A stretch of DNA of 64,000 nt from Diphasiastrum complanatum (GCA_029204225.1 CM055099.1:46468929-46532928); one strand, 5' to 3'; shown: positions 19,984 to 31,749, counted from the first letter of the stretch. Numbers and translations: made by a program. The notes: generated from the sequence alone by a model not told the origin.

Positions 19984-21489
19984 GCGTGGTAGTGGATTGT
20001 GGTATTCTGATAACCTGCCTGTTCTTTATACAACTTGATATTTGCAGGTCTCTTTCATTCTCTCTCATGCATGACCTTTGTTTGTCAGAAAGGACTTCAA
20101 TTTTCCATGCAATTGTTTAGATCCTGTCTCTCAATGATGCCTCAACATATTGCTATGATGATTGGACTGGAATTTCAAACAACATATGCAATTATTCTTC
20201 CTTGTCTTTTTGTTAGTCTTGACTCTGTCCCCATAGCAAATATCAGTTTGATAGTCACAAAATGACATGGGCCTAGTCCAAACAAAATAAGTGAGCGGAA
20301 ACAATTAACAGATGCTGACATAAAAAAGGTTAAAAAAGGCAACCTCCCTTGCATAGCGTGTGCAAATCTATCTTCAAGTGCCCTTTCAGTCTTGCGAGGA
20401 AGTCTTCAGTTGACATTTCTCTATTGGTTACAATATTTGCCATTTTGGTGCAGCCTTTTCTGTATACAAACAAGGGGATTTGTTTATCCATGTAGCTTTA
20501 GGCTCTGGAATCAATGGATAACAGTGTTACAGTACATGAATGCATTAAAGTGTAGGATGTAAATCCATGATTTCTGCAAGAGAGTTGAAGGCATTCTCTA
20601 CATATCTAGTTTTTGAATGTAGAGTAGATTCAAATTCAAAGTATTCCAATGATAGCTGAGTAAACAATAGGTCATTGGTCAATATGTATGTACTTCAAGT
20701 GCACGTTGCATTTGTATGTGACTATCATCTAAACTAGTGTAGAAGTTGCTTATCTTTCTTGGAGTAATTTCAAGATGGTACTAAAGTCCTATTTCTGTTT
20801 TCTCTCAAAGGGTTCTTCAGTTTCTAGTTAAGTTCTACTTGACTTACATTTTGATTGATAACCTAATGACAAGGAGGATACTTAATATTTGTGTGTGTAT
20901 ATGGGCGGCGTGCTGTTGTGCACGTGTGCATGTGTGTGTTTCCTTGCATGGACATGGATAAACTTACATTGAAACTGTTTCAAAAACAATTCACTGCATT
21001 GGTAAGGATTGATGTGATTTTCGCATGCTTGCAGGTCTCTGCGATGGGGCTATATTTTGAGATTTTTACCATCACCATAATCAAGTCAAATGAATCAAAA
21101 CTCAACCTGAAATGCTGAAAGTGCATTCTCAATTTTTGTGAGGGACTGCTACCATTTGCAACTTGAGGAACTAATGTACAGTTATGGTAGCAACAACCTT
21201 GTTGGTAGAACATCACTGAAGCTGTGTTGTGCTATGAGAAATTATGAAAAAAAACCTGAAGGTGGGGAGATTCTGTGAAAATAGGAGAACAAGATCCAAT
21301 CAAGGTGTTTTTCTTTAAGAAAATCTGCGGAAAACGTGCCAATTGGAAAATTTTGTAAAAATAGGAGACAGTATTCAATGAAAACCCTTTTTTTTGTGAA
21401 AGTGTCCGTTCAAACTAGAAAATCTGACAGTCTGGGTGTTTGAATTTTTCTGGCTGAAAAAAAGGAACTGCTAGAATATATAGCAAGCC
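19984..21489. other. No supported gene
   Basis: AT-rich. Two acceptor-like sites with the same gcaggtctct context (near 20046 and 21034) precede short open frames without domains. A short GT-rich run lies near 20890-20940. Confidence 0.35.
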
Positions 21490-21912
21490 AGAACCAAGGT
21501 TGCAGTCCGCGTTCTGGAACGGGATCCGAGATTTCCCATTAGGGTTTCCCGGAACGCAATTTTTTTTTTTTTTGTATAGTTGCCAATATGGGTATCATGT
21601 GAAAGGATATCAAAAAAGCAATTGTTATGCAGATCTGTTGCTTGGTTTCAGATGGCTGCAGGCTACATTGATGAGAAATCTGGACATCAGTAGATGGTTT
21701 AAGAAAACTGGCTGCATTTTCATATGGTTTCAGAAATTTGGACATCAGTAGATGGTTTCAGCCATAGATGCACCGCGATTCTGATGGTTTGCCGACTGTC
21801 TCGGGTGCGAAACACAATAAAGTGTGTTTCAACTCAGGGAGTTGGAAGACCAAATCATGAAGAGGCCTTACCGTCTGGGCCGGGGTCTACCGGCAGCCCC
21901 CGGACCCCGCCG

Positions 21913-21933
21913 TTGGGGGGCGTTGCCCCCCAA
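21913..21933 (+). repeat. GC-clamp hairpin
   Basis: ttggggggc-gtt-gccccccaa forms a perfect 9-bp stem. Just before it, cggggtc (about 21882) and gaccccg (about 21903) form a second stem. Such GC-rich hairpins are common in small plant transposons. Confidence 0.75.
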
Positions 21934-22030
21934 ACCCCCTGTTTTCAGCTATTCCAAAAGAAGTATACAATTCTCGCCAGTCTAAGGAAGGCTCCTTCTA
22001 ACTCTTTCTATCATTTTCTAACAGAAAATG

Positions 22031-22115
22031 CTTCTTGGTTTCCAAGGGAAGGCTCGAACTTGAGACCAAAGAAACTTTGGATGTCAAGCTAACCAATTGA
22101 GCCAACTCCCTTGGG
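22031..22115 (-). mobile_element. tRNA-derived short retroposon with 15-bp target duplication
   Basis: Reading the minus strand, AAGGGAG (acceptor-like) is followed by TTGGCTCAATTGGTTAGC, an A-box/D-arm sequence. Next come a middle part CTTGACATCCAAAG and AAGTTCGAGCC, a B-box/T-arm sequence, then CTTCCCTT, complementary to the start. The 85-bp insert is bounded by perfect direct repeats TTCTAACAGAAAATG at 22016-22030 and 22116-22130, the mark of LINE-assisted retrotransposition. It lacks the longer body usual in SINEs, so it is either a minimal SINE head or a retroposed tRNA-like transcript. Confidence 0.65.
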
Positions 22116-22333
22116 TTCTAACAGAAAATGGAATCAATAGATCTGCAAACCATTGGCATCAGAACATCATTCAAAACTATTTCTGATATCTATTTGAAAA
22201 GCATGTCCACCATTCAATTATGGTTTAGTTAGTATTAAACTCAAAAAAAAAAAAAAAACATTGGCCATTACTCCTTTTTCCACAAAAAAAAAATTAATTT
22301 TTTTTTTTTTGCAATCCGGGTGGCGGATTGCTG

Positions 22334-22389
22334 ACGTTCCGGATCGCATGATCCGGAACGTTTTTGCAGCGGATCATGATCCGCTGCAA
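22334..22389 (+). repeat. Two adjacent perfect palindromes
   Basis: 22334-22361 has 12-bp arms ACGTTCCGGATC / GATCCGGAACGT around gcat. 22364-22389 has 12-bp arms TTGCAGCGGATC / GATCCGCTGCAA around at. Both contain GGATC/GATCC. The pair could fold into twin hairpins. Confidence 0.9.
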
Positions 22390-22400
22390 CACAGGCCAGA

Positions 22401-23640
22401 ACCACTGATCAAAGCACAAAAAAATGCAAAGAGACAACAGACTAAAAGTGAAAATATCTGTGTTTAGAGAAGAGACTTATAAGAATGGGATTAAGGAAAC
22501 AGACAGATGACAGAAAGTTGCAGAAGCAAGCTAGAAAGGCATTTTCATTGAGGACAAGAACCAGGATATAAAACAATAGATGAGAAAAAAGTAAGATAAT
22601 GGCATCTTGAAGTTAGTTCGATATGAAAATCAGCCATTTGCGGGAGTCTAATTTGAATGACATTCAAATTCTAAGTGCTTTTCCTTTTTATGAAGTAAAA
22701 TTTTGTTGACATGTTGTTCCAGATGTTGTAAAACTTGATGTTTGTTTTCCAAAGCTCCCTCCTTCAAAACATCTCATTCCTTAATAAAACACAATCACTT
22801 GCTAATATGTATATTCTTAGCTGCACCAAATGCTAATATAAAGCTCAAATTTTATATTGAGTTTTTAAAGTTTGTGAATCCTTCATAATAACTTTTATTC
22901 TGCCATTTGTTTTCTTGTCGATGTATCTTGATATTCAAGGTAGATCTTTACTAATGGAGGTGCAAGTGTTCAAAACTTGTATGTCCGAAGAAAAGATTTG
23001 ACTTGTGTCTTTGTTATTTCACATTCTTCTCTTTCTACTTGTCCTTACAGATGCCTTCTAATCCAATTTTGCATTGGAGCATTTATTGTTATTGGAACTT
23101 ACTCATCGTAATTGTGTTTCACTTGATTTTTGCCCCTTTTGGAAGCGTAAGTTGTTATAGGTAATATGGACCCCAACAACATCTCTTGGCAAAATCACAC
23201 TTGGACCAATTTCATGCATAATGAATTCACATTCATTTGCACTCAAAGCAATCAAAGTACATGAAAAAACCAAGTTCCCAACATGCTTTTAGAGAGAGAA
23301 ATAGCCTACTCTCAGGTAGAGAAAGAAAGTGAGTGAGCCCTCAAGTACAAAGAGAATATGAGAAAAAACAATGTGTATTACATAGATTGCTTCACAAAAA
23401 CCTGTATGTACAATAAGAGAGCACTTCCATATAGGAGTAGCTCAAGATCTACCATGAGGAATGCTCATGAATTTCACCTCACATCTTCCACAAGTGGGAA
23501 CATGCTACATACATGTGAGATTTACTTATGTACATGAAAGTATAAACTAATCAAGCTAGATTTTGCAAAATCTTCATATCGTTTAACCATTTATTTTTAT
23601 TGAGTACATATAGTAAATGACTAAGATATCAAGTGTTGTA
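22401..23640. other. No supported feature
   Basis: AT-rich intergenic sequence. No domain, tRNA or primer site was recognised on either strand. Confidence 0.4.
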
Positions 23641-23763
23641 AATATTAATAAGCATTGTCGACTACTACACTATGGTAGCCAAATTAGTTTTGGATGTGGC
23701 ACACGTTGACTACTTTGTCATGTCGTAATGGTGTCCATGGAATTGAAGATCGCATTTCTAACA

Positions 23764-24200
23764 CTCCCCCCCCCCCTCGATTGAACACCCATGAACAACA
23801 CAAAGTTTCCCAACAAATATGTCGAAGGTCCATGCAAAGGATGAGTCATATATCATTGAATCCTATAGAAATATCAATATCTTGCTCATGCATCATTGAA
23901 TCCTATAGAAATATCAATATGGTTTGAAACCAAGGACATCATTTTCTAAGCTGGTATTGAGAATGAAAAGCCTTCAAAAGAATGTCACAAGTTCATGTTG
24001 CAGCTTAACCACATCACCCTTATCAATGAATAGATTGGTTGTATCATTAAATAAATTGTGCCATGGGAAAATGCATCTAGAAACCTTATTCAAAATAAAA
24101 AAAGTGTCGAACTACATCAATAAAACTTGTTCCAAACACAAAATATTGTTCCATTTTTATGTGCAAACGACCACAAAAAAAATTGATTAAGTAGGTTCAT
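23764..24200 (-). pseudogene. Ty1/copia 3' end: RNase H tail and polypurine tract
   Basis: On the minus strand a G-rich run (complement of 23764-23776) is followed by TGTTAGAAATGCG, the look of a copia PPT and start of the 3' LTR. The LTR would extend left of 23763; its far end was not found. Upstream on the same strand, frames read KGDVVKLQHELVTF and then LLKAFHSQYQLRK. They resemble the end of copia RNase H, which normally reads close to 'ADILTKAL...'. Frames are broken. The relic may extend right towards 25 kb, but no catalytic motif could be read there. Confidence 0.4.
23852..23920 (+). repeat. Short direct duplication
   Basis: A 29-bp sequence beginning atcattgaatcctatagaa occurs twice, at 23852-23880 and 23892-23920, with a 40-bp period. 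Confidence 0.9.
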
Positions 24201-25727
<1,527 letters not shown>

Positions 25728-26109
25728 AGTTATGTGACTCGGCTCATTACATTTGTCGCATCCATTCTTTCATTCTTTATTATGCACAAGTAGGCATGTG
25801 GGCCATTTTTATTCATGTACTGGCTTTGGGCCCTATTTGGTCACATTTTTAGAACTTGGTCATATTGATTTTGGAGTGGGGGTCCTATTGGGAGGGCGCG
25901 CACTATTTTTCCTCCAAATCTTCTGCCTCCCTCTATTTTTAAATTCCTACTTTAGGGTTCATTGGTAGGGTATATATAGGGCAGCATTGTAGCCATTTAT
26001 TCAGTTGCTGAATGATTGCTCTTCTTTAGCGTCATTAAATATTTTCTCTTTCATGTTTTTAGCCTAACTCCTGCTTTCTAGCATAGTTAGTGAATCGTAG
26101 CTTGTAACT
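25728..26109 (+). repeat. LTR of a second chromovirus copy
   Basis: 382 bp, starting AGTTATG and ending TTGTAACT, homologous over its length to the LTRs at 6626 and 12850 but clearly diverged. It shares the ggccctatttggt block, the tattgggaggg block, a TATA-like ggtatatataggg and the cctgctttctagcatag end. It is followed directly by a primer site, so it is a 5' LTR of a truncated copy. Confidence 0.85.
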
Positions 26110-26400
26110 TGGTATCAGAGCACTTTTCTCATATTTGCACCACTTTTTCAAATTTAGTAGAGGCTATCCAACGCCCTACTAATTCATCACTTTTGTCAAT
26201 TTTTCATCAGATTTCCATCGTTTTTTCATATTTGTTAGAGGCTGGCCAGCGCCCTACTACCTTGTCACTTTCGTCAATTTTCTCCACCGATTTACTGCCC
26301 ATTTCGCGGATTGATTGGAGGTTGTCCATGCCCCTACTTCATCACTATTTTCATTTTATTTGTTTTCAATTTTTTGTTTTCAGTATTTAATTTGCTGACT
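26110..26400 (+). mobile_element. Primer site and leader repeats of the second chromovirus copy
   Basis: TGGTATCAGAGC at 26110-26121 is followed by three diverged copies of the leader repeat (ggctatccaacgccctact, ggctggccagcgccctacta, gaggttgtccatgcccctac). The similarity stops near 26400. No gag or pol of this copy is present, so only its 5' end survives. Confidence 0.8.
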
Positions 26401-27119
26401 TTTTTTTGGAAAAAGACAGTTGAAAAAAAAAAACAAAAAAGAAAGAAAGAAAAAAATAAGGAAAGACTGATGAGCAAAAGTTAGGAAGTCATCAGCATAA
26501 GAAAACGGAAGCACAGTATTTTTATGAAAAATGACTTAGAAAATCACTATTTTGGGTCGATTTGGCCAATACAGTATCAAAAACCTTCACTGAGCTCTCA
26601 GACTGTACATCCACAATTGATTTATCTAAATTGAGGTGGGTGAAGGTTTTCGACAAGAGAAAATTCAATTTTTGAGTCAGGCGAATGTTCAGTGATATGC
26701 CATTTTGGGAATCTTTGTCGAGCATCATAACGTCATTATGAACCTTCGTCGACCTACTAGATGATCTTAAAATGTCAAAATTAGGTTGTCCATAGGTTCA
26801 GATTGTGGAAAAAAGCATCAATGACAGTACCTGGGCGAAGGACCCTCCTGGGCGAAGGTTCATCCTTCGAGAAGTGATCAGTCCAACTACTATTCAGTGT
26901 AATGGACCCACCAAATTCACCTATAAGTTGGCTGAATTCGATTCATTCCTCACTTGTGCTAGCGAAGATCTTGCAAATTTTTCTTGCGACCAAAGCCTTC
27001 CAAATTTCCTACATTGCCTTCTGATACATTCTCACATGGTTATAATTCCTTTCTAATCATCATGTCTTCTACCGATACTTCCAGTCTCCGCGCTATACTA
27101 TCTATCGTGATGTCCCATC
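26401..27119. other. No supported gene; A-rich start and 'cgaaggttc' words
   Basis: A-rich sequence at 26410-26465, then unique sequence. The words gcgaaggttc / gaaccttcg recur at 26620-26870 and also at 39.98-40.45 kb, hinting at pieces of one repeat family. The frame 26805-27056 shows no domain. Confidence 0.35.
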
Positions 27120-27120
27120 T

Positions 27121-27700
27121 GCAACGGACATCATGATTCTTCCTAGCACAAGCATGGTCACTCAGTGGATGACCCTTGCGGAGCCTCTACTTACTGCAAT
27201 GGGTATTCATGAGAGAGCCTTTTCGGGATGCATCAATATGGATTTCATCACTCTTGCCTTCAGTACGTGGAAGGAAGAGAAATCCAAGTTTTACAGCACC
27301 TTCCAAGGAGCCACACACAAGGTGCGCGTCACTGAGGCCACACTTGCAGCTATAGGAATCTCATCCGATACGCACGCCTCACCCAATCACAAGCACGCCA
27401 AATAGGCCATCAAGCCATACATTGACCTCACCAACGATCTGCATTGGACTAATGATGGTTACCTTCTGGAAGCCATCACTTTTGTTGAATAATTTCCTGA
27501 TGGTTGGCAACCTCAGGAAAGACCGCATCACATCTCAAATCCTTCACAGGATAGTGGAGTCCCACATCAAGTTGGCCAAAGCCCCTCTTGAACCATATAA
27601 CTGGTTCAAGACTGTTTTTGGTGAGCTCAAGCGAGCTATTAAGACCAATACAAAGCAACAGTTTGCCGCTGTCTCTCTTAGTCGCTTCTCACTTAGAAAA
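27121..27700 (+). pseudogene. N-terminal globular part of an unrecognised transposon-associated protein
   Basis: From 27121, frame 1 reads MILPSTSMVTQWMTLAEPLL, MGIHERAFSGCINMDFITLA and FQGATHKVRVTEATLAAIGI, with a tag at 27403-27405. The sense continues in the same and then another frame (SHIKLAKAPLEPYNWFKTVF, GELKRAIKTNTKQQF) to about 27690. It reads like a folded helical domain, loosely reminiscent of plant mobile-domain or Athila-type ORF proteins, but I cannot assign a family. It is followed by the low-complexity and coiled-coil frames below, and together they look like one long protein split by frame errors. Confidence 0.4.
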
Positions 27701-28475
27701 CAGAATCCATGGCTTCCATCTGGATTCTGTGCTTGCGGTTTACGAAGAAGCACCAGCCGAGTCATCTCACCATGCCTCAAGTTCTCATAGTCGTCGTCGT
27801 TCACGCAGCGAGATCGTAATTCCTGACTTGCCTTCCGTGTCACGACGTCGTACTAGGCATACCTCGTCAGCTGCGCTTCCACCCCCTGCTGCTGTTCGCA
27901 CTAAACTTCCCATTCCCCTCGCCTCTGCTCCCATACAAAGACAGTCTGTGACCATTGGGCCTAATATTCCCATCACAGCTGCCCAGGCCACCTCACCTCC
28001 GCACACCGAAGCAACCTCACCCAACACACAGTTCTTCATGGATATGTTCGATGATTTCGACCCCCTTGGGGCCACCGAAATCTTTGAAATGCCCCAGAGC
28101 ACAGCACCCTTTGAACCCCAATCCCCTGGAAGAGGATTCGGGCATATCCATGAAGTTACTGCTGGTGTCGAAGATGCCAGTCAGCAACCACCCACACAGG
28201 GTAGCCCAGCTACGCTTTGGGTCGACACAGCTGTCAAGTCACCAAAGCAGTTCGACGCCACGGTGCCTGAAGGGTTTGAAGACGAGGATATTTTTGAAGA
28301 AGAAGAGACTTTTTTTCCACGCCTACCACGGACAGTACCATCAGGGTCTACTGCTGCTGCCACCTCCACGACTGTCAATTTTGGTGATGCTCTCGGGTTA
28401 GTTTCAAGCCTTGGGAAAGTGATCCAGTCTATGCTGGATAAAAAAAGAAAATGGAACAGAGAATCTTTGTTTTAG
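27588..28475 (+). CDS. Proline/serine-rich, acidic low-complexity frame (unknown)
   Basis: The frame is open for 295 codons. Its first ~45 residues are probably a shadow of the domain encoded in the other frame. From about 27720 it reads GFHLDSVLAVYEEAPAESSH, an Arg/Ser-rich SRRRSRSE patch, P/A/T-rich linker, FFMDMFDDFDPLGATEIFEM, and an acidic stretch FEDEDIFEEEETFF. The end, LGLVSSLGKVIQSMLDKKRK, leads into an A7 run at 28440-28446. The coiled-coil frame overlaps there in the -1 phase. No enzyme motif is present. It lies in the last 2.5 kb before an LTR, the place of extra ORFs in some gypsy lineages. Function unknown. Confidence 0.4.
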   Translation: MNHITGSRLFLVSSSELLRPIQSNSLPLSLLVASHLENRIHGFHLDSVLAVYEEAPAESSHHASSSHSRRRSRSEIVIPDLPSVSRRRTRHTSSAALPPPAAVRTKLPIPLASAPIQRQSVTIGPNIPITAAQATSPPHTEATSPNTQFFMDMFDDFDPLGATEIFEMPQSTAPFEPQSPGRGFGHIHEVTAGVEDASQQPPTQGSPATLWVDTAVKSPKQFDATVPEGFEDEDIFEEEETFFPRLPRTVPSGSTAAATSTTVNFGDALGLVSSLGKVIQSMLDKKRKWNRESLF

Positions 28476-29203
28476 GATCCAAAAACACTCTGATCAGTCA
28501 AAAAATTGTCCAGTTGGATCGAGAGGTGAAGATAGCCAAGCAACATGAAGAAAAGGCTGAAAGCGAAAAGACATTGGCCCAGCAACAAGCTGATCGCTTG
28601 GAAACCTACATCAGCTGCCTGCAAAATGCCCTGACAACCGCACAAAATCAGGTAGATAAGACAGTGCAAGATGCCAAGCAACAGGTGCAGCTGCTGAAGG
28701 GGCAATTACAAATGGCCGAACAAGATCGCACATGGCTTCAAGGTGAATTGGATGCGACCACCCTTGAGCGTGATGCATATCTGCAAACACAAATACCCGA
28801 TCATCCGGTCATATGGACGGAGATTGCATATTTGTTCAAGAAAGTGGAAACATACCAAGTGGCCCTTCAGGGATTCCAAGGCCGCTTTGATAGGTTCAAA
28901 GGAGCAGCTTCAATCGAGTTGGCAAAGGCAAAAGAGACCATCAACGCCTATGAAAAAGCCGTCGCTCAAGTGTTGGAAGTCGGACCACAAATCCCTGTCC
29001 CGATCATGCCGCAATTCTCCCCTTCGCACCAAGAAGCTGTACAGATGGATACAGAGGTTGATTCGAGCATGGACCAGGGGGGGAGCTCCAGATCTAGCAG
29101 ATCAACCGCCAACTATACTAGCAGTACAAGTGGGTCCATCCTCATCAAGGACAAGCCATTTATTCAGAAGGCCCATCAGCGTCGAGGACCAGCATCCACA
29201 TGA
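28451..29203 (+). CDS. Long coiled-coil protein segment (unknown)
   Basis: 250 codons. Residues 5-115 are a continuous heptad-like coiled coil, rich in K, E, Q and L (IVQLDREVKIAKQHEEKAES, KTVQDAKQQVQLLKGQLQMA). A second helical part follows at residues 120-180 (IAYLFKKVETYQVALQGFQG), then a P/S-rich tail. The start may not be a real initiation site, because the preceding frame feeds into it across an A-rich run with a one-base offset. No relation to kinesin, SMC or known gag families could be fixed by eye. It is best read as the oligomerisation part of the same transposon-associated protein. Confidence 0.45.
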   Translation: MEQRIFVLGSKNTLISQKIVQLDREVKIAKQHEEKAESEKTLAQQQADRLETYISCLQNALTTAQNQVDKTVQDAKQQVQLLKGQLQMAEQDRTWLQGELDATTLERDAYLQTQIPDHPVIWTEIAYLFKKVETYQVALQGFQGRFDRFKGAASIELAKAKETINAYEKAVAQVLEVGPQIPVPIMPQFSPSHQEAVQMDTEVDSSMDQGGSSRSSRSTANYTSSTSGSILIKDKPFIQKAHQRRGPAST

Positions 29204-29945
29204 GTCCTCGCGTGGTGGATGGATTCTCAAATTTAAGACCTCTGAGATCGAGGCCGGCAAAAAATTGGACAAAATACTTGCACTGGGAGAGCAGTCGGCA
29301 TGAAAAATCACGGTTTTTGAGAAAACTCCGGAATCAATTCCGAGTTACGTCGCCAGCCCTCGCCAGTTGCGGGTAGATCTTAGTTACGTGCCAATGCCGC
29401 GAAGACAAAAATGGAAAGATTTGGGATTGGCTATGGATAAAATCACATCCATATGCCCAATTGGCCAATCATCCACCAGTCTTACAGCTGGAATATTTCA
29501 GTGGATTTCCACCGGGCCTTACAGGCATATCAGAGAGAGTATGTCCACTCTCCGGATCCAACGGTGCGACAATCGACAATGTTTGCAAAAGATCTAACTC
29601 TGTTGGCGTCAGTGGCAACCAAATGGGAGGATTGCCTTCCTACCCTGGCATTTGATCCAAATTAGCCGATGGCCTCACAACAAATCAAAGATCAGCTGCC
29701 GATCGCTCGACTGTATATCCGTGCGGCTATGATGGGAGGCTCTTGGGAATCCTGCTTCACCTCATGGACAACTTCCAAGTGGATTGCCGGAGCACCGTTG
29801 TTTCCTGCCGCATAATTTGGATTTCAATACTGCACGCCTTGACTTTATGGAGAAGGTGCAATATCATTTAATTAAGACTCGGCGCGAAGCCAATAAAAGT
29901 CCCCTATAATTGCATATTGCAGGTGTCGTGGGACCGCCACCAGTT
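29204..29945 (+). pseudogene. C-terminal remains of the same unknown protein
   Basis: Short frames in alternating phases read RGGWILKFKTSEIEAGKKLD, RQLRVDLSYVPMPRRQKWKD, then VDFHRALQAYQREYVHS and FAKDLTLLASVATKWEDCLP, the last ending near 29665. They read like protein, but stops and frame changes break them. The stretch ends at the polypurine-like site before 29960. Confidence 0.3.
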
Positions 29946-29956
29946 TTGGTGGGGGA
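29946..29956 (+). other. Polypurine tract
   Basis: ttggtggggga lies a few bases before TGTTGGAGG (29960), the expected layout of a 3' PPT and LTR start for a plus-strand element. Confidence 0.5.
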
Positions 29957-29959
29957 TAC

Positions 29960-30744
29960 TGTTGGAGGGTTTGCGGATCCCAAGGCAACCCTAACTCTAG
30001 TTAATAAGTAAGAGGGATTTGGCACCCTGCGTGTGTAAGTCCAACCCAATGATCACATAGTTATTTGATTAATTAGAATGTCAATAAAAGGACTTTAGGC
30101 CTTTTTGCGGGACTTTTAATGTCGCAGGGCCTAAATGTCAAGTTAGTGAATAAAGTTGGGTTTCCCTCCAATTTTGATGGTTCCCACACTTTTTTAAAAT
30201 TTGAATAAAAAGAGAGACAAGACTGGACCAATAGGATTCAGAGGCCACGGTCCTCCTCTCTACTATAAAAAGGGACCAACTCGAGTTGCTCCTCATGTTC
30301 ATTTCCTCATTTCAATAAAGCAGATTGGTTCTCTTTAGAAATGGATTGATGAATGTCCTTGCTCTTCCTCTCTTCTCCTCCATTTCTCATGCTTTCTTTG
30401 TATTTTGCTAATTGTTGGATTTGATCATTATTGGGATTGCTATTTCTTATGCTTTTTGTGAGAGAGAAAAGGAGAGAGAGAAGAGTAAGTTTCTATCATT
30501 GTTGTGGATTTAGAATTAATGGAAGTAGGGTTAATGGATGTAGTGTTAATGCTTAGTGTTAATGGATGTTAGTGTTAGATCCTCCTTTCATGTTGAAATC
30601 TGAACTATACTATCGCTCTCATGGGAACGAACCTACGCGTGACAACTAACTCTGTCTCTTTGATGCTAGATTGACTAGATCTTGGATTCAGGTTAGGCAA
30701 GGAAAGAAACCCATTTTTCCTCTAGCTTTTTGCTACCCCTCACA
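29960..30744 (+). repeat. Gypsy-type LTR (right edge approximate)
   Basis: Begins TGTTGGAGGG after a PPT. A TATA box (tataaaa at 30264-30270) lies in ctactataaaaaggg with a promoter-like context, followed by an AG-rich U5. The right edge is uncertain; ccctcaca at 30737-30744 is a candidate. No second copy is present in the window. Coding remains lie on both sides, so it could be a 3' LTR of the left element and at the same time a 5' LTR of the right one. Confidence 0.5.
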
Positions 30745-30750
30745 TTTTCC

Positions 30751-30858
30751 ATGGACTCTTCTATGGAGGCAACCCAAGCTCCACGCTCTACTTCAACCGA
30801 TATGGAGGAAATGGTGTGCATGATTAATTTGCTTCAACAACAAATTATCTACATGTAA
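30751..30858 (+). pseudogene. Gag N-terminal fragment
   Basis: The ATG at 30751 reads MDSSMEATQAPRSTSTDMEE and ends in a stop after 35 codons; further open pieces run to about 31150. Position just after an LTR suggests a gag start. No capsid motif can be read. Confidence 0.35.
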
Positions 30859-31749
30859 ACAAAAGAGGTAGAGATGAAGGTCTTTTCACAATCTCGTCAA
30901 GACCTCTTGAATCTGATGTTTATCCAAAAAAAAAAATTACTAAGGAGAAGAAGTACATGCACTAGGACATTGTCTTGTCATGGCTAGATCGATGTAATTC
31001 TCACTTTTTCATGCATGGTCTACCAGACAACTTAGAATCACCACGACCATCATGTTTCTATGCAAAAAAGTGTTGGAGATAAATAGGACCCTATCCTGAC
31101 AGTGATCTGCTATTAGAACATAATAAAAGACCCAAGATCCTATTCAGAGTCCACAAGAACCACCCCTAAGAAGATCAAATCTTGGACCTCTTGGATGATC
31201 AGATCAATAGATGATAGAAGCAATCTCTGATAACTATCATACCCATTCACCTTATGAAATGGATAATCATTCAGAGAGTATTGTTGAGTATTTATTAGTA
31301 AACATCAAATGCTACCAACTATACAATGATGTATAAGATTACACAAGTGGTAATAGAAAACATTGAGGTAATAATACCAATTTCACTAAAATCAAGATCC
31401 AGAGATTAAGCACAAAAGGGAACATTTCATATAAGTGGTAAGATATGGAAAGTAGCAAAATGCCAAACAGTGGCTACAAACAAAATGTAGAAGCTGTACT
31501 TTCTTTATTACCTTATCAAAATCTAAACATACATGCTTCTGATAAATGCTCTCTATCTGCATTTATGATGGATATTATTAATGACAAGATGGTACACATT
31601 CACTTCAGCCGCAATACCTCATCATGTGCATGAAGGACCTTCAAGCCTGCGAAAAAAATTTCGTTCCTCGGGGAAATGACCAAAGGCCATGTGCCTAAAA
31701 ATCAAGCATTCGGGATAGGTCCTTCAATCCTTCTGGGACAGTAACCCAA
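30859..31749. other. No supported gene
   Basis: Between the gag-like start and the RT remains. It should hold gag and protease in an intact element, but only short stop-broken frames are present. Confidence 0.35.

Larger units (their letters stand above)
21490..22400. mobile_element. Candidate foldback/MITE-like unit with GC-rich hairpins
   Basis: The block begins near ggttgcagtccgcgttctgg (21498) and ends near ccgctgcaacacaggcc (22381). The ends share gttgcag/ctgcaac in inverted orientation. Inside are a GC-rich region with two hairpins (21890-21933), an 85-bp tRNA-derived insertion (22031-22115) and two perfect palindromes (22334-22389). No transposase is encoded. The boundaries are approximate and the class is uncertain: it could be a foldback element, a MITE or merged pieces. 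Confidence 0.35.

Noticed and set aside
20035-21118. Further exons of the kinase locus after gcaggtctct acceptor-like sites (20046 and 21034)
   Set aside because: The frames lack domains, and phases cannot be reconciled with the kinase exon.
22043-22114. Functional tRNA gene on the minus strand
   Set aside because: The anticodon arm and acceptor pairing are imperfect and perfect 15-bp direct repeats flank it, so a retroposed derivative fits better.
28440-28451. Programmed -1 frameshift at the A7 run joining the acidic and coiled-coil frames
   Set aside because: The 0-frame does not present an X XXY YYZ heptamer (the base before the two AAA codons is T), and neighbouring parts of the protein are also frame-broken, so indel decay is simpler.
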